Assembly (NCBI RefSeq): GCF_003339685.1
Contig: NZ_QPKI01000023.1
Coordinates: 1 to 63,640 of the forward strand
DNA: 63,640 nt
Direction of reading: 5' to 3'
Source of the DNA: Halomonas sp. DQ26W
GTDB lineage: Bacteria; Pseudomonadota; Gammaproteobacteria; Pseudomonadales; Halomonadaceae
The position numbers and the translations under genes are program-made. Within the stretch, counting starts at the first letter, position 1. Every line of letters starts with the position of its first letter. A model generated the notes under the pieces. It was not told where the DNA came from. It made no database searches and saw only the letters and a program-made list of their open reading frames with translations. Positions 47,276 through 56,644 of this stretch are shown here, one piece after another.

Positions 47276-48256
47276 TTACTTGATCAGCGATTCGTCAATT
47301 TCATGGCCATTTTCCTGATACCAGCGCACAGCACCCGGGTGGAATGGCAGCACCTGATTATGCACCACGTTCTCTGGGATGGTGGTTTCTGCACTGCGGT
47401 GCACATTACGCATCTTGTCATTGTTTTCCATGGTCGCCTTGGTGACTTCATAGACGAAGTCTTCCGGTAGATCGCAGCGGGCGATGGCGAAGTTCCACAT
47501 GGAAACAGCGTTGGCACTCTCTTCCAGTGTGGTATAGGTGCTAGCCGGAATCTGGAAGGCTGCCACAGGGAAGTTGTCGATGACGGTTTGCTGCTCTTCC
47601 TTGGTGAATTCGATGATATTCACGTTAGTCTGTACTTCGAGCTGGCTCACCGCTGGAATCGGGATGCCTGCAGCGAAGGCGATAACGTCCAACAGCCCAT
47701 CCTGCAACTGGCCTCCGAGGTCGGTCCAGCCGCCGTTGCGGCGCTCGAAATTCACGCCCAGGGTCTCGAGAATGGCCGGGAAGTAGGTGTCGGACGTGGA
47801 GGCTGCCGGCCCGAAGCCGATGCGAGCGCCATCCGGAATTTCCGAGATGGAAGTGATGCCGGTGCTGGAGAGTGCGGTGATGGAGAACGGTGTCTCGTAC
47901 ATCGGAAACAGGGCGCAGACATTGTCCATTTTCACGCCGGGAGCCAGCGGGCTCTCACCTTTGACGGCATCGGAGGCCGGCCCCATAGTGGTAAGGCCAA
48001 AGGCGACATCTCCGCTGTGAACCAGAGCCAGGTTCTGGGTCGGGCCACCAGTCACTTCCCCGCCACCGGAGATGCCCAGTTCATCAGCAATCAAATTGGC
48101 CCAGCCGGAGCCATAGACGAAATAGGTGCCGCCCTGACTGGCGGTGCCCACCGTGAAGTTGTCCGGCCAGTCTGCGCGGTCGGCGTGGGCTGAGGCTGCC
48201 ATCAGCATGGCGCCGGCCAATGTGCCGGTAAGCGCTATTGTGGTGACGTTGCGCAT
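47276..48256 (-). CDS. TAXI family TRAP transporter solute-binding protein
   Basis: The 326-residue periplasmic protein has a signal peptide (MRNVTTIALTGTLAGAMLMAASAHA) and then FTVGTASQGGTYFVYGSGWANLI, the TAXI N-terminal strand, and TGGPTQNLALVHSGDVAFGLT. It would hand its ligand to the fused permease. ATG 48256, with GGAGATACG upstream, is chosen over 48274. A sigma-54-like promoter lies about 120 bp upstream. Confidence 0.93.
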   Translation of the reverse strand: MRNVTTIALTGTLAGAMLMAASAHADRADWPDNFTVGTASQGGTYFVYGSGWANLIADELGISGGGEVTGGPTQNLALVHSGDVAFGLTTMGPASDAVKGESPLAPGVKMDNVCALFPMYETPFSITALSSTGITSISEIPDGARIGFGPAASTSDTYFPAILETLGVNFERRNGGWTDLGGQLQDGLLDVIAFAAGIPIPAVSQLEVQTNVNIIEFTKEEQQTVIDNFPVAAFQIPASTYTTLEESANAVSMWNFAIARCDLPEDFVYEVTKATMENNDKMRNVHRSAETTIPENVVHNQVLPFHPGAVRWYQENGHEIDESLIK

Positions 48257-48376
48257 GGCGTATCTCCGTTGCAATTGTGGTTATCGTCCAGCGGGCACTG
48301 TGGCCGCTGTCGGTCAGTCTGGCTGATGCCGCCTGGTTTGATTGTTGCCCGGGCGATGCATTCCAGAATAACAAGA

Positions 48377-48392
48377 AGCAGATTGTGTGCCG
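48377..48392 (-). promoter_or_regulatory. Candidate sigma-54 promoter of the TAXI-TRAP operon
   Basis: Read on the minus strand, CGGCACACAATCTGCT keeps GG and GC at the correct 10-bp spacing of the -24/-12 elements, with three mismatches to the full consensus. The start would be near 48366, about 110 nt before the binding-protein gene. Confidence 0.55.
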
Positions 48393-48426
48393 TAAAAATT
48401 ACGCCATAAAAAAAACAGAGACTTAT

Positions 48427-48519
48427 TCGCAAGCGTTGCGACTAAAGTTGAGGGGTAAAAATCAAGAAACGGCTGGATGATCGCACACTCGTTTCTTTCC
48501 GTGTGCGGTTTTTCGCACG
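48427..48519. promoter_or_regulatory. Palindromes upstream of the TAXI-TRAP promoter, possible DctD sites
   Basis: TGTGCG (48502–48507), six bases, CGCACG (48514–48519) form one near-palindrome; CGCACA at 48482–48487 with TGTGCG makes a second, wider one. TCGCAA-GCG-TTGCGA at 48427–48441 is a perfect inverted repeat closer in. From memory, DctD enhancers have the form TGTGCG-N6-CGCACA. They lie about 70–150 bp upstream of the candidate start. Confidence 0.45.
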
Positions 48520-48584
48520 CTTCGGGTCGGTGAGTCTGGGGTGTCGCGACCGGGGTGGCAATCAGTCGTCTCGCCTGATGCAGG

Positions 48585-48795
48585 TCATTCGTTAGCGTAG
48601 GCGAGCCGGAGATCAAGTCGCTGCTGACGCAGGCGCTCGGCCAGTTCACGCTGCCAGTGTTGGTTAACGGTTTGCCATGGGGGGGCTGATATCGGGGGGG
48701 CTCAGGTTCTTCGGCCAGTCGGTTCAGGGCAAGGGCCTGGCGGAGTTCGTCATGGGCTGGAGCTGGGGTCTCCTGGCGACCGCTTCCTTTGACAT
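48585..48795 (-). pseudogene. Small ORF with frameshifts, downstream of yheV
   Basis: Two bases after the yheV stop an ATG (48795) with AAAGGACG upstream opens MSKEAVARRPQ. The protein-like signal then moves to the -1 frame (HDELRQALALNRLAEEPEPP) and again to the next (QHWQRELAERLRQQRLDLRL, then AYANE and a stop at 48585–48587). Read with one base restored near AAA and one in a C7 tract (48680–48686 or 48695–48701), it would give a charged protein of about 70 residues. Both breaks fall in or near homopolymers, so assembly error is possible. Family unknown. Confidence 0.45.
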
Positions 48796-48797
48796 GA

Positions 48798-49043
48798 TCA
48801 GCGTCCTTTGGGATCGAGAATCCTTACGGTCTGAATGGTGTCGGTGCGCTGCTCCTCACGCTCTCGGTTGACCCGGGTTTCCAGCTCGTCGTGGGCATCG
48901 TCCTCGATGGCTGCCTGCTCGAAGAAGTCGCAGCTGACGCAGTCGCGGTAGCGAATTCCGTTCTGCTCCCAGGAGCGGATGCGGTCCATCTGGGCGCAGC
49001 GAGGGCAGATGGCGCCGGCGATAAAGCGTTTCTGAACGGCCAT
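48798..49043 (-). CDS. yheV: YheV family putative zinc-ribbon protein
   Basis: The 81-residue protein has two CxxC pairs, ICPRC (residues 12–16) and DCVSC (34–38), likely a zinc site, followed by a charged helix. YheV proteins are of unknown function and are often encoded after prlC, as here. CAGGAG precedes the ATG at 49043; the longer reading frame upstream runs antisense-like through prlC and is not used. Confidence 0.9.
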   Translation of the reverse strand: MAVQKRFIAGAICPRCAQMDRIRSWEQNGIRYRDCVSCDFFEQAAIEDDAHDELETRVNREREEQRTDTIQTVRILDPKGR

Positions 49044-49063
49044 GGAAACTCCTGTATGGCAGT

Positions 49064-49087
49064 CACCGGGGCGGTAGTGCCCCGGTG
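49064..49087. other. Hairpin between prlC and yheV
   Basis: CACCGGGGC pairs with GCCCCGGTG around GGTAGT in the 70-bp spacer; it may attenuate transcription into yheV. Confidence 0.55.
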
Positions 49088-49113
49088 GCGGTCGATGACC
49101 AGCGGGTATCGGG

Positions 49114-51165
49114 TCAGGCGGCACGAATCCCGCTATGGCGTAGTAGCGGCTCGACGCTGGGTTCGCGGCCACGGAAGGCTTGAAACAGCTCGGCGGCGTC
49201 CCGGGAGCCGCCCTGCTCGAGGATATCGTGGCGAAAGCGCCTGCCGGTCTCGCCATCGAATATCCCGGCCTCCTCGAAGGCGCTCCATGCATCGGCCGAG
49301 AGTACCTCGGCCCACTTGTAGCTGTAGTAGCCTGCCGCATAGCCGCCGGCGAAGACATGACTGAAGCCGTTTTGAAAGCGGTTGAAATCGGCCCGCGGTA
49401 CCACCGAAACGGCGGTACGCACCTCGTCGAGCAGCGTCTGCACATCGGCGGCAGTGGGGCCGATCAATTCATTATGCAGGCGCAGGTCGAACAGCGAAAA
49501 CTCAATCTGGCGCATCAAGCCCATGGCCGCCTGGAAATTTCGGGCATCCTGCAGGCGTTCCAGCAGCTCGGCTGGCAGCGGTTCGCCGGTGTCGACGTGA
49601 CCGGCAATCATGTCCAGCCCTTCGCGTTCCCAGCAGAAATTTTCCATGAATTGGCTTGGGAGTTCCACGGCGTCCCATGCCACCCCGTTGATACCAGAGA
49701 TATCGGCCACGGTCTGTCGGGTCAGCATATGATGCAGTCCGTGTCCGAATTCGTGGAACAGGGTGGTGACCTCGTCATGGGTCAGCAGGGCGGGGCTGTC
49801 GCCTACCGGGCGGGTGAAGTTGCAGGTCAGGTAGGCCACCGGCAGCTGCAGGGAGCCATCTTCACGGCAGCGCCGCACCCGGCACTCATCCATCCAGGCC
49901 CCGCCGCGCTTGCCCTCTCGGGCGTAAAGGTCGAGATAGAAGCCGGCAATGGCCTGGCCGTGCTCGAGAATCTGGAAGTAGTGCACTTCCGGGTGGTAGC
50001 GCGGGGCCGAGGTGTCCTCCTGAAAAGTGACGCCATAGAGACGCTCGACGACCCGGAATAGTCCGTCCACCACCCGGGGCGCCGGGAAGTGGGGGCGCAG
50101 TTGCTCTTGGGAAATGGCGTGGCGTGCTTCGCGAAGCTTCTCGCTGGCATAGCCCACGTCCCAGGGGGACAGCTCGGCGATGCCCAGCTCGGTGTGGGCG
50201 AACTCGGCTAGCTCACCAAATTCTTCGCGTGCCTGGGGCGCGGCGCGCCTGGCCAGGTCCTCCAGAAACTCGATCGCCTGCTGGGGCGATTCGGCCATCT
50301 TGGTGGTCAGGGAGTAGTCGGCATAGGTGGCGAAGCCGAGCAGTACGGCCAGCTCGTGGCGCAGGCGAAGGGTCTCCTCGATGATCGGTGCGTTGTCGTA
50401 CTCGCCGGCATTGGGCCCCTGGTCGGAGGCGCGGGTAACGAAGGCCGTGTAGACCTCGCGGCGCAGGGAGGCGTCGTCGGCGAAGGTCAGCACCGGATAG
50501 AAGCTGGGAAAATCCAGGGTGATGCGATAGCCGCGCGCATTCTTGGCTTCGGCGTTGGCGGCAAGCGTCGCCAGGGCACTCTCCGGCAGGCCGGACAGCC
50601 GGGCTGCGTCGTCGATGTCCTTGTGCCATGCCTGGGTGGCATCCAGCAGCTGATTGGAAAAGGTGTTGGAAAGCTCCGAGAGCCGTGACTTGATCTCGCC
50701 ATAGCGGCGCTTTTCCTCGGCGGGCAGGTCGACGCCGGCGAGATGGAAGTCGCGCAGGGTATTGTCGATGCTGCGGCGCTGGCCTTCATCCAGCGATTCC
50801 CAGTCAGGTCCCTCCTTCAGCGCCTGCCAGGCCTGAAACAGCCCTTCGTGCTGCCCCAGCCAGGTACTGTAGTCGGACAGCTGACCCAGGCAGGCCTGAT
50901 ACGCTTCGCGCAGCGCAGGCGTGTTCATGGTCCCGTTGAGGTGAGAGACCGGCGACCAGGCCCGGGAGAGACGGTCGTTGAGCGCCTCGAGGGGGGCGGC
51001 AAGACTCGCCCAGGTCGGCGTCTCCTGCCGCGCGTGTGCGACGAGCGTGTCGATGGCCGCCCGGTTTTCCGCGATCAATTCTTCGACGGCCGGCACCACA
51101 TGGTCCGGGGCGATATCGGCGAAGGGCGGCAGGTCGTGGGAGTCGAGCAGCGGATTGTGGGACAT
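49114..51165 (-). CDS. prlC: Oligopeptidase A
   Basis: The 683-residue M3-family zinc metallopeptidase degrades small peptides in the cytoplasm, including cleaved signal peptides. The HEXXH zinc site is in TLFHEFGHGLHHMLT near residue 470. The N-terminal segment LPPFADIAPDHVVPAVEELI is typical of PrlC. ATG 51165 is used; the track-like longer form would start at a GTG two codons earlier. yheV follows. Confidence 0.96.
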   Translation of the reverse strand: MSHNPLLDSHDLPPFADIAPDHVVPAVEELIAENRAAIDTLVAHARQETPTWASLAAPLEALNDRLSRAWSPVSHLNGTMNTPALREAYQACLGQLSDYSTWLGQHEGLFQAWQALKEGPDWESLDEGQRRSIDNTLRDFHLAGVDLPAEEKRRYGEIKSRLSELSNTFSNQLLDATQAWHKDIDDAARLSGLPESALATLAANAEAKNARGYRITLDFPSFYPVLTFADDASLRREVYTAFVTRASDQGPNAGEYDNAPIIEETLRLRHELAVLLGFATYADYSLTTKMAESPQQAIEFLEDLARRAAPQAREEFGELAEFAHTELGIAELSPWDVGYASEKLREARHAISQEQLRPHFPAPRVVDGLFRVVERLYGVTFQEDTSAPRYHPEVHYFQILEHGQAIAGFYLDLYAREGKRGGAWMDECRVRRCREDGSLQLPVAYLTCNFTRPVGDSPALLTHDEVTTLFHEFGHGLHHMLTRQTVADISGINGVAWDAVELPSQFMENFCWEREGLDMIAGHVDTGEPLPAELLERLQDARNFQAAMGLMRQIEFSLFDLRLHNELIGPTAADVQTLLDEVRTAVSVVPRADFNRFQNGFSHVFAGGYAAGYYSYKWAEVLSADAWSAFEEAGIFDGETGRRFRHDILEQGGSRDAAELFQAFRGREPSVEPLLRHSGIRAA

Positions 51166-51336
51166 GCACACCTCGGGAGCAGGGCGGAAGGGTTGGATAG
51201 GTATCAGGTTACCCGCAATTGACTTTAGATGCGGCCGGGCAGGCCGGGTTTCAATGCATCATGGGATATCGATGGATTTGGTGCCATCGAGCCGGCCTGA
51301 TAGTCTTGCGGACTTCACGAAGGAGAGGTCGACGGC

Positions 51337-52677
51337 ATGAACGCAACCCTGGAGCGCTGGAGTACCCGGCGGGCCTTCATTCTAGCGGTGACCGGTGCAG
51401 CCGTAGGCCTCGGAAATATTTGGCGTTTTCCCTATATCACTGGCGAGAATGGCGGGGCTGCCTTCCTGGTGCTGTATGTGGCATTTGTGCTGCTTCTGGG
51501 GCTGCCGGTGATGATTGCCGAGATACTGGTCGGTCGCGCAGGCCGCCGTTCGCCGATGCAGTCGCTGGGGTATCTCGCCTCTGCTGCCGGTGCCAGCAAA
51601 CACTGGCGCTGGCTGGGACTCTTCGGCGCCTTTACGGTCTTTTGCATCCTCTCCTTCTACTCCGTGGTCTCCGGCTGGTCGATCGAGTTCCTGGTGGCGT
51701 CGGTCAACGGCAACTTCGTCGGCCTCAGTGCCGCGGACATCGGTACCGGGTTCGATGCCTTCCTTGCCGACCCCCGGCGCATGACCTTCACTCATACGCT
51801 CTTCCTCTTCATGACCATGAGCGTGGTGGCCGCCGGCGTGGCCAAGGGGCTCGAGCGGCTCAATAATCTGCTGATGCCGCTTCTTTATCTGCTGCTGCTC
51901 CTGCTGGCCGGCTATGCGGCGACCACGGCGGGGTTCCGGCCGGCCCTGGTGTGGTTATTCCAGCCCGACTTCACGGCCATAACACCGCTCGTCGTGATGC
52001 ATGCCATGGGCCATGCCTTCTTTACGCTGGCAGTGGGAGCCTGTGCCTTGATGGCCTATGGTGCCTACATGCCCGAGCGCCAGAGCCTGCCTCGAGCCGC
52101 CGCCGCGGTGGCCGCTCTCGACGTGGGCGTGGCACTGCTGGCGGGTATCGCCATCTTCTCGGTGGTGTTCGCCCAGGGCATGGACCCCGCCGAGGGGCCG
52201 GGCCTGATGTTCGTGACGCTGCCGATTGCCTTCGCCGAGCTGCCCTGGGGCGCGCTGTGGTTGAGCACCTTCTTCCTGCTGCTGCTGCTGGCGACCTGGA
52301 CCTCGTCGATCAACCTGGCCGAGCCGATGGTCGCCACGCTGCAGGGCCTGGGACTCGGGCGCGGCCAGGCCGCCGCGGTCATCGGCGTGGCGGTGTGGCT
52401 GATGGGCCTGCTGTCGGTGCTGTCGTTCTCGACGCTGGCCGAATGGCGTCCGCTGGCGGGCATGAACGTCTTCGACCTGGTGACGACCATTCCCACCGAG
52501 ATATTCCTGCCGGTGGGCGGCCTGCTGATCGCCGTCTTTGCGGCCTGGATCATGCCGCAAGGGGCTACCCGGGGCGCCCTGGGCGTCGGAGAGCCGGGCT
52601 TTCGCCTCTGGCTGGGGGTGGTACGCTGGGTATCGATTCCACTGACGGTCCTGGTGCTGGCTGCCGGGCTGCTATGA
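51337..52677 (+). CDS. Sodium-dependent transporter, NSS (SNF) family
   Basis: The 446-residue symporter has TM1 AVTGAAVGLGNIWRFPYITGENGGAAF with the sodium/substrate motif and about eleven hydrophobic helices, making it shorter than the NSS protein at 10922–12367 and closer to eleven-helix bacterial forms. The substrate is probably an amino acid. GAAGGAGAGG precedes the ATG. The gene for a gamma carbonic anhydrase follows 31 bp downstream. Confidence 0.9.
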   Translation: MNATLERWSTRRAFILAVTGAAVGLGNIWRFPYITGENGGAAFLVLYVAFVLLLGLPVMIAEILVGRAGRRSPMQSLGYLASAAGASKHWRWLGLFGAFTVFCILSFYSVVSGWSIEFLVASVNGNFVGLSAADIGTGFDAFLADPRRMTFTHTLFLFMTMSVVAAGVAKGLERLNNLLMPLLYLLLLLLAGYAATTAGFRPALVWLFQPDFTAITPLVVMHAMGHAFFTLAVGACALMAYGAYMPERQSLPRAAAAVAALDVGVALLAGIAIFSVVFAQGMDPAEGPGLMFVTLPIAFAELPWGALWLSTFFLLLLLATWTSSINLAEPMVATLQGLGLGRGQAAAVIGVAVWLMGLLSVLSFSTLAEWRPLAGMNVFDLVTTIPTEIFLPVGGLLIAVFAAWIMPQGATRGALGVGEPGFRLWLGVVRWVSIPLTVLVLAAGLL

Positions 52678-52708
52678 CATGGCCGGCGAGCCGGTCAAAG
52701 GAGGCGAG

Positions 52709-53260
52709 ATGCAAGCGGGAAACCCTATTCGCAGCTGGAAGGGCGTGACCCCTAGCCTGGGAGAGCGGGTCTATGTGGACCCGGCCAGCGTGGTGCTGGG
52801 CGACGTGGTGCTGGGCGATGACAGTTCGGTCTGGCCCATGACGGTCATACGTGGCGACATGCACCGCATTCGTATCGGTGCGCGCACCAGCGTGCAGGAT
52901 GGCAGCGTGCTGCATATCACCCATGCCAGCGACTTCAATCCCGATGGCTTTCCGCTCATCATCGGCGACGACGTGACCATCGGCCACAAGGCGGTCCTGC
53001 ACGGGGCTACCCTGGGCAACCGTATCCTGGTGGGCATGGGGGCCATCGTCATGGATGGCGCTGTGGTCGAGGACGAGGTGATCATTGCCGCGGGTGCGCT
53101 AGTGCCCCCGGGCAAGCGCCTGGAGAGCGGGCATGTGTATGCCGGCAATCCGGCCAGGGCGATGCGGCCGATCAAGGAGAGCGAGCGTGCCTTCTTTCCC
53201 TATACCGCGGGCAACTACGTGAAGCTCAAGGACGAGTACCTCGCCTCGCAGACGGAGTAG
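52709..53260 (+). CDS. Gamma carbonic anhydrase family protein
   Basis: The 183-residue left-handed beta-helix protein consists of hexapeptide repeats (VVLGDVVLGDDSSVWPMTVIRGDMHRIRIG). The metal-ligand His positions expected for gamma carbonic anhydrases are seen near residues 70 (LHITHAS), 92 and 97 (IGHKAVLHG). Members include YrdA/CaiE-like proteins with weak or no carbonic anhydrase activity. AAGGAGGCGAG directly before ATG 52709 fixes the start; the upstream 52679 start lacks one. Confidence 0.9.
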   Translation: MQAGNPIRSWKGVTPSLGERVYVDPASVVLGDVVLGDDSSVWPMTVIRGDMHRIRIGARTSVQDGSVLHITHASDFNPDGFPLIIGDDVTIGHKAVLHGATLGNRILVGMGAIVMDGAVVEDEVIIAAGALVPPGKRLESGHVYAGNPARAMRPIKESERAFFPYTAGNYVKLKDEYLASQTE

Positions 53261-53341
53261 CGCCTTCGGCACCGGCATCCAGCCGTTCAAAAAATGCAGG
53301 CCGCAGCTGCCGTCCTGGTCGGTATTGGGCGAGCTGGTCGC

Positions 53342-54724
53342 TCAGGGCATGACCTTCTGGCGGTAGTCCTCGGCCTTCAGACTATACTTCTTGAGCTTGT
53401 CGTAGAGGGTCTTGCGCGGCAGCCCCAGGTGTTCACAGACTTCGTTGATACGTCCACGGTGGCTCGCCAGCGATTGGCTGATGAGGCTTTTCTCGAACAG
53501 TTCGACCTGCTGCGGCAGGGCGAGGTCGGCACCGGCGGTCTCGACGCCCTCGAGCAGAGCGTCGAGGCGATAGTCGAATGCCGATCCCAACAGCACATAG
53601 CGTTCGGCCAGGTTGCGCAGTTCGCGGACATTGCCGGGCCAGTCATGGGCCATCAGCGTCGAGACAGCGCTTGTATCCAGGGGTGGCGCTTCCAGGCCGC
53701 TGCGATTGGCTGCGACGACGGCGAAGTGCTGGAAGAGCAGCGGGATATCCTCACGACGATCCCGCAGCGGCGGAATCGGCAGGGTGACCACGTTGAGGCG
53801 ATAGTAGAGGTCCTCTCGGAACTGGCCCTCCTCGGCGGCAACCTTGAGGTCGACCTTGGTGGCGGCGATGACCCGAATGTTGAGCAGCACGGTCTCATTG
53901 GCACCCAACCGTTCGACACAGCGCTCCTGCAGAACCCGCAGCAGCTTGACTTGCAGGGTCAGCGGCATGGACTCGATCTCGTCGAGGAAGACGGTGCCGC
54001 CGTTGGCGTGTTCGAATTTACCGATACGGCGCTCCACGGCGCCGGTAAACGCTCCTTTTTCGTGGCCGAACAGCTCCGACTCGATGATGCTTTCCGGCAC
54101 GGCCCCGCAGTTGATGGCGACGAAGGGGTGGCCGCCGCGTGGGCTGCGCTCATGAATGGCGCGGGCCACCAGGTCCTTGCCGGTGCCTGTCTCGCCGAAC
54201 AGAAGAACGTCGGTTTCCACCTGGCCGATACGCTGGATCATGGAGGCCAGTCGTTGGATAGCCTGGGTGCGCCCCACCAGGCGCGGGCCGGGCGCGGCCT
54301 GCTGTGCTTCGAGTTCGGCCTTGAGCCGCCGGTTCTCCAGGCTCAGGCGGCGCTTGTCGACGCCACGTCGTACCATCTCCACCAGGCGCTCGCCGGCGAA
54401 GGGTTTTTCCAGAAAATCCCAGGCGCCTTCCCGCATCGCCTCCACGGCGGTGGAAATGTCACCGTGTCCGGTAATCAGGATGACCGGCAGGTCGGGGTCG
54501 CGAAGACGCACTTCCTTCAGCAGGGCCATGCCATCCATCCCCGGCATGCGGATATCACTGACGATCACCCCGGGGAAGTCGGGCATCAGCGTCTCCAGAG
54601 CGCTCTCGGCGCTGGCGTGGGGCTCGGGCAGATAACCGGCCAGTTCCAGTGTCTGGCCGGCGGTGATACGCAAGTGGGGTTCGTCATCGACGATCAGCAC
54701 CGGTGCGGCTGCCGGGTCATGCAT
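53342..54724 (-). CDS. dctD: Sigma-54-dependent response regulator DctD
   Basis: The 460-residue activator has a receiver domain with Asp near residue 56 (VSDIRMPGMDG), an AAA+ domain with Walker A GETGTGKD and the GAFTGA loop (HEKGAFTGAVERR), and a C-terminal Fis-type DNA-binding helix (HRGRINEVCEHLGLPRKTLYDKLKKY). It partners DctB, which it overlaps by 8 bp, and normally activates transport of C4-dicarboxylates. No DctP/DctA gene is in the window; the TAXI-TRAP promoter at 48.4 kb is the best local candidate target. Confidence 0.92.
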   Translation of the reverse strand: MHDPAAAPVLIVDDEPHLRITAGQTLELAGYLPEPHASAESALETLMPDFPGVIVSDIRMPGMDGMALLKEVRLRDPDLPVILITGHGDISTAVEAMREGAWDFLEKPFAGERLVEMVRRGVDKRRLSLENRRLKAELEAQQAAPGPRLVGRTQAIQRLASMIQRIGQVETDVLLFGETGTGKDLVARAIHERSPRGGHPFVAINCGAVPESIIESELFGHEKGAFTGAVERRIGKFEHANGGTVFLDEIESMPLTLQVKLLRVLQERCVERLGANETVLLNIRVIAATKVDLKVAAEEGQFREDLYYRLNVVTLPIPPLRDRREDIPLLFQHFAVVAANRSGLEAPPLDTSAVSTLMAHDWPGNVRELRNLAERYVLLGSAFDYRLDALLEGVETAGADLALPQQVELFEKSLISQSLASHRGRINEVCEHLGLPRKTLYDKLKKYSLKAEDYRQKVMP

Positions 54725-56633
54725 GTGACTGCTGCTCCTGGGTTGGCGATGGCAGGGAGGTGTCGGGGCGTTTCACCCGAGGCAGGATAATGGTGAAGCT
54801 TGCCCCGGCGACAGGCTGGTTACCAGCTTCGATTTCACCCCCCAGATCCTTGATGATGCGTGCCGATATCGATAGCCCCAGCCCCAGTCCGCTGCCCGGT
54901 GACTTGGTGGTGAAGAACGGCTCGAAGATACGTGAAAGGTACGGCTCTGGAATACCGGGACCAGTATCACTGACGCCGATACGCACGTTGCCTGCTGCGA
55001 TCTCGGCGCTGAGGATGAGCTTGGGCTCGGACGATTCCGTCATTGCCTGCAGCGCATTGCCGATCAGGTTGACCAGCACCTGCTCAAGACGAACCAAGTC
55101 AGCATGGACCCAGACCTCTTCGTCCCAGTGGCGGATGACGTCAACGTCGCGAAGCCGATTCTGGTAGAGCCGTAGCGCGTAGTCGAAGCATGCCTGCACC
55201 GATACCGTCGTCAACGAGCTGTCGCTCTTGCGCGAGAATTGACGCAACTGAGCGCTGATCTCGGCCATGCGCTCGGTGAGCTCGACGACCTGGGCCAGGT
55301 TGGCATCGGCTGCCTCAATGCGCTGGCGCTCGAGGAAGGCCCTGGCATTCTCCGCATAGGCTCGGATTGCTGCCAGTGGCTGATTGAGCTCATGATTGAT
55401 ACCGGCGGCCAACTGGCCCAGGACTGCCAGCTTGGCCGCCTGAACCAGCTCGTCCTGAGTCTGTCGCAGGTTGGCCTCGGCGCGGCGTCGCTCTTCGATC
55501 TCGTCGGAAAGCAGTCGGTTAGTTTCCAGCAGGTCACGCGTGCGCAGCGCGACGTTGCGCTCCAGTTCGTCCCGAGCCTTGGCCAAGGTCTGGCGCTCAC
55601 GTTCGGCGAACAGCTCCCGCTCACGGCGCAGTCGCAGCCTTTGCCAGCCAGCGCCGCCTGCCAGTGTGACCATCCCATAGAGACCGCCGGCGAGCAGGGC
55701 AGAGAACCATTGTGCGTTGTGCACCGAATCGAGGGGTTTGAGAATATGCATATCCCAGTCGTAGGCCTCCATGTGGCGTGTAACGCCCAGGAATCCACCT
55801 TCCGCCAATGGACCAGATTGGAAACTGACCAGGCGGCTGCCATCAGGGCGTTGCTCCTGGATATCGATACCCGAGGGAGAGAGTGGTTCGTCGGCATAGC
55901 GCCTAGTTGCCAGCAGGGTTTGACGCTCCTCTTCCGAGAGTGGATACAGCGCTGCCATGCGTAGCTCGGGGTGGCTTGCCATGAAGATGATGTCGTCCTT
56001 GTCGGTGACCATCAGCACGGCGTCCTGCTCTGCCCAGCTCTCCTCGACCGAATCCAGCAGGATCTTGATGACCATGACGCCGCTGGGACGGGCATCTGGG
56101 GCAGTGTCCTCTAGCCACACCGGTGCGGAAAAATAGTAACCTCTTTCAAGCGACTGCACGCCAAGGCCGTAGAAGCGCCCACGGCCACCAGCAATGGCAT
56201 CCTGGTAATAGCTGCGAAACGCGTAGTTCTGGCCGATGAAGGTATTGGGTCGGTGCCAATTGCTCGCGGCCAGGGTATTGGCCTGGTCATCAAGTAGATA
56301 GACGTCGGACACATTTGCTGTGGCCCGGAACTGGTCGAGCAGCAGGTTGAGCGGCATGGCATCCTGCTGGCCAGGATTGAGCAGGAAACGCTGGACCATT
56401 TCACGGGAAGCCAGCAGTTGGGGTAGGTAGTCATTGCGTGTCAGATGCCCCTCAAGACCGGCAGCCGAGAGGCGCAGCTCGTTCTCGGCTTCTCGCACCA
56501 AGGTCTGTAGTGCCTGTTCTCGCGCCACTTGGGCGGCCTGCCATATGACCACTACAAGACCCAGTGGCAGCAGCAACAGCAGCAGCCGGCGGAGAGGAGT
56601 CGACAGGCGAGGTGGATGGTGCGGACCTTTCAC
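54717..56633 (-). CDS. dctB: Sensor histidine kinase DctB
   Basis: The 638-residue membrane kinase has an N-terminal membrane helix (LLLLLLPLGLVVVIWQA), a periplasmic double-Cache ligand domain (to about 300), a second helix (LLAGGLYGMVTLAGGAGW), a coiled coil, a dimerisation domain with the phospho-His in INHELNQPLAAIRAYAENA and an ATPase domain (DTGPGIPEPYLSRIFEPFFTTK). DctB proteins sense dicarboxylates, but Cache domains vary. The start codon is GTG (56631–56633) with GGGAGC upstream, 11 bp after the lldR stop, so it is in the same transcript as lldR. Confidence 0.9.
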   Translation of the reverse strand: MKGPHHPPRLSTPLRRLLLLLLPLGLVVVIWQAAQVAREQALQTLVREAENELRLSAAGLEGHLTRNDYLPQLLASREMVQRFLLNPGQQDAMPLNLLLDQFRATANVSDVYLLDDQANTLAASNWHRPNTFIGQNYAFRSYYQDAIAGGRGRFYGLGVQSLERGYYFSAPVWLEDTAPDARPSGVMVIKILLDSVEESWAEQDAVLMVTDKDDIIFMASHPELRMAALYPLSEEERQTLLATRRYADEPLSPSGIDIQEQRPDGSRLVSFQSGPLAEGGFLGVTRHMEAYDWDMHILKPLDSVHNAQWFSALLAGGLYGMVTLAGGAGWQRLRLRRERELFAERERQTLAKARDELERNVALRTRDLLETNRLLSDEIEERRRAEANLRQTQDELVQAAKLAVLGQLAAGINHELNQPLAAIRAYAENARAFLERQRIEAADANLAQVVELTERMAEISAQLRQFSRKSDSSLTTVSVQACFDYALRLYQNRLRDVDVIRHWDEEVWVHADLVRLEQVLVNLIGNALQAMTESSEPKLILSAEIAAGNVRIGVSDTGPGIPEPYLSRIFEPFFTTKSPGSGLGLGLSISARIIKDLGGEIEAGNQPVAGASFTIILPRVKRPDTSLPSPTQEQQSHA

Positions 56634-56644
56634 GCGAGTGCTCC

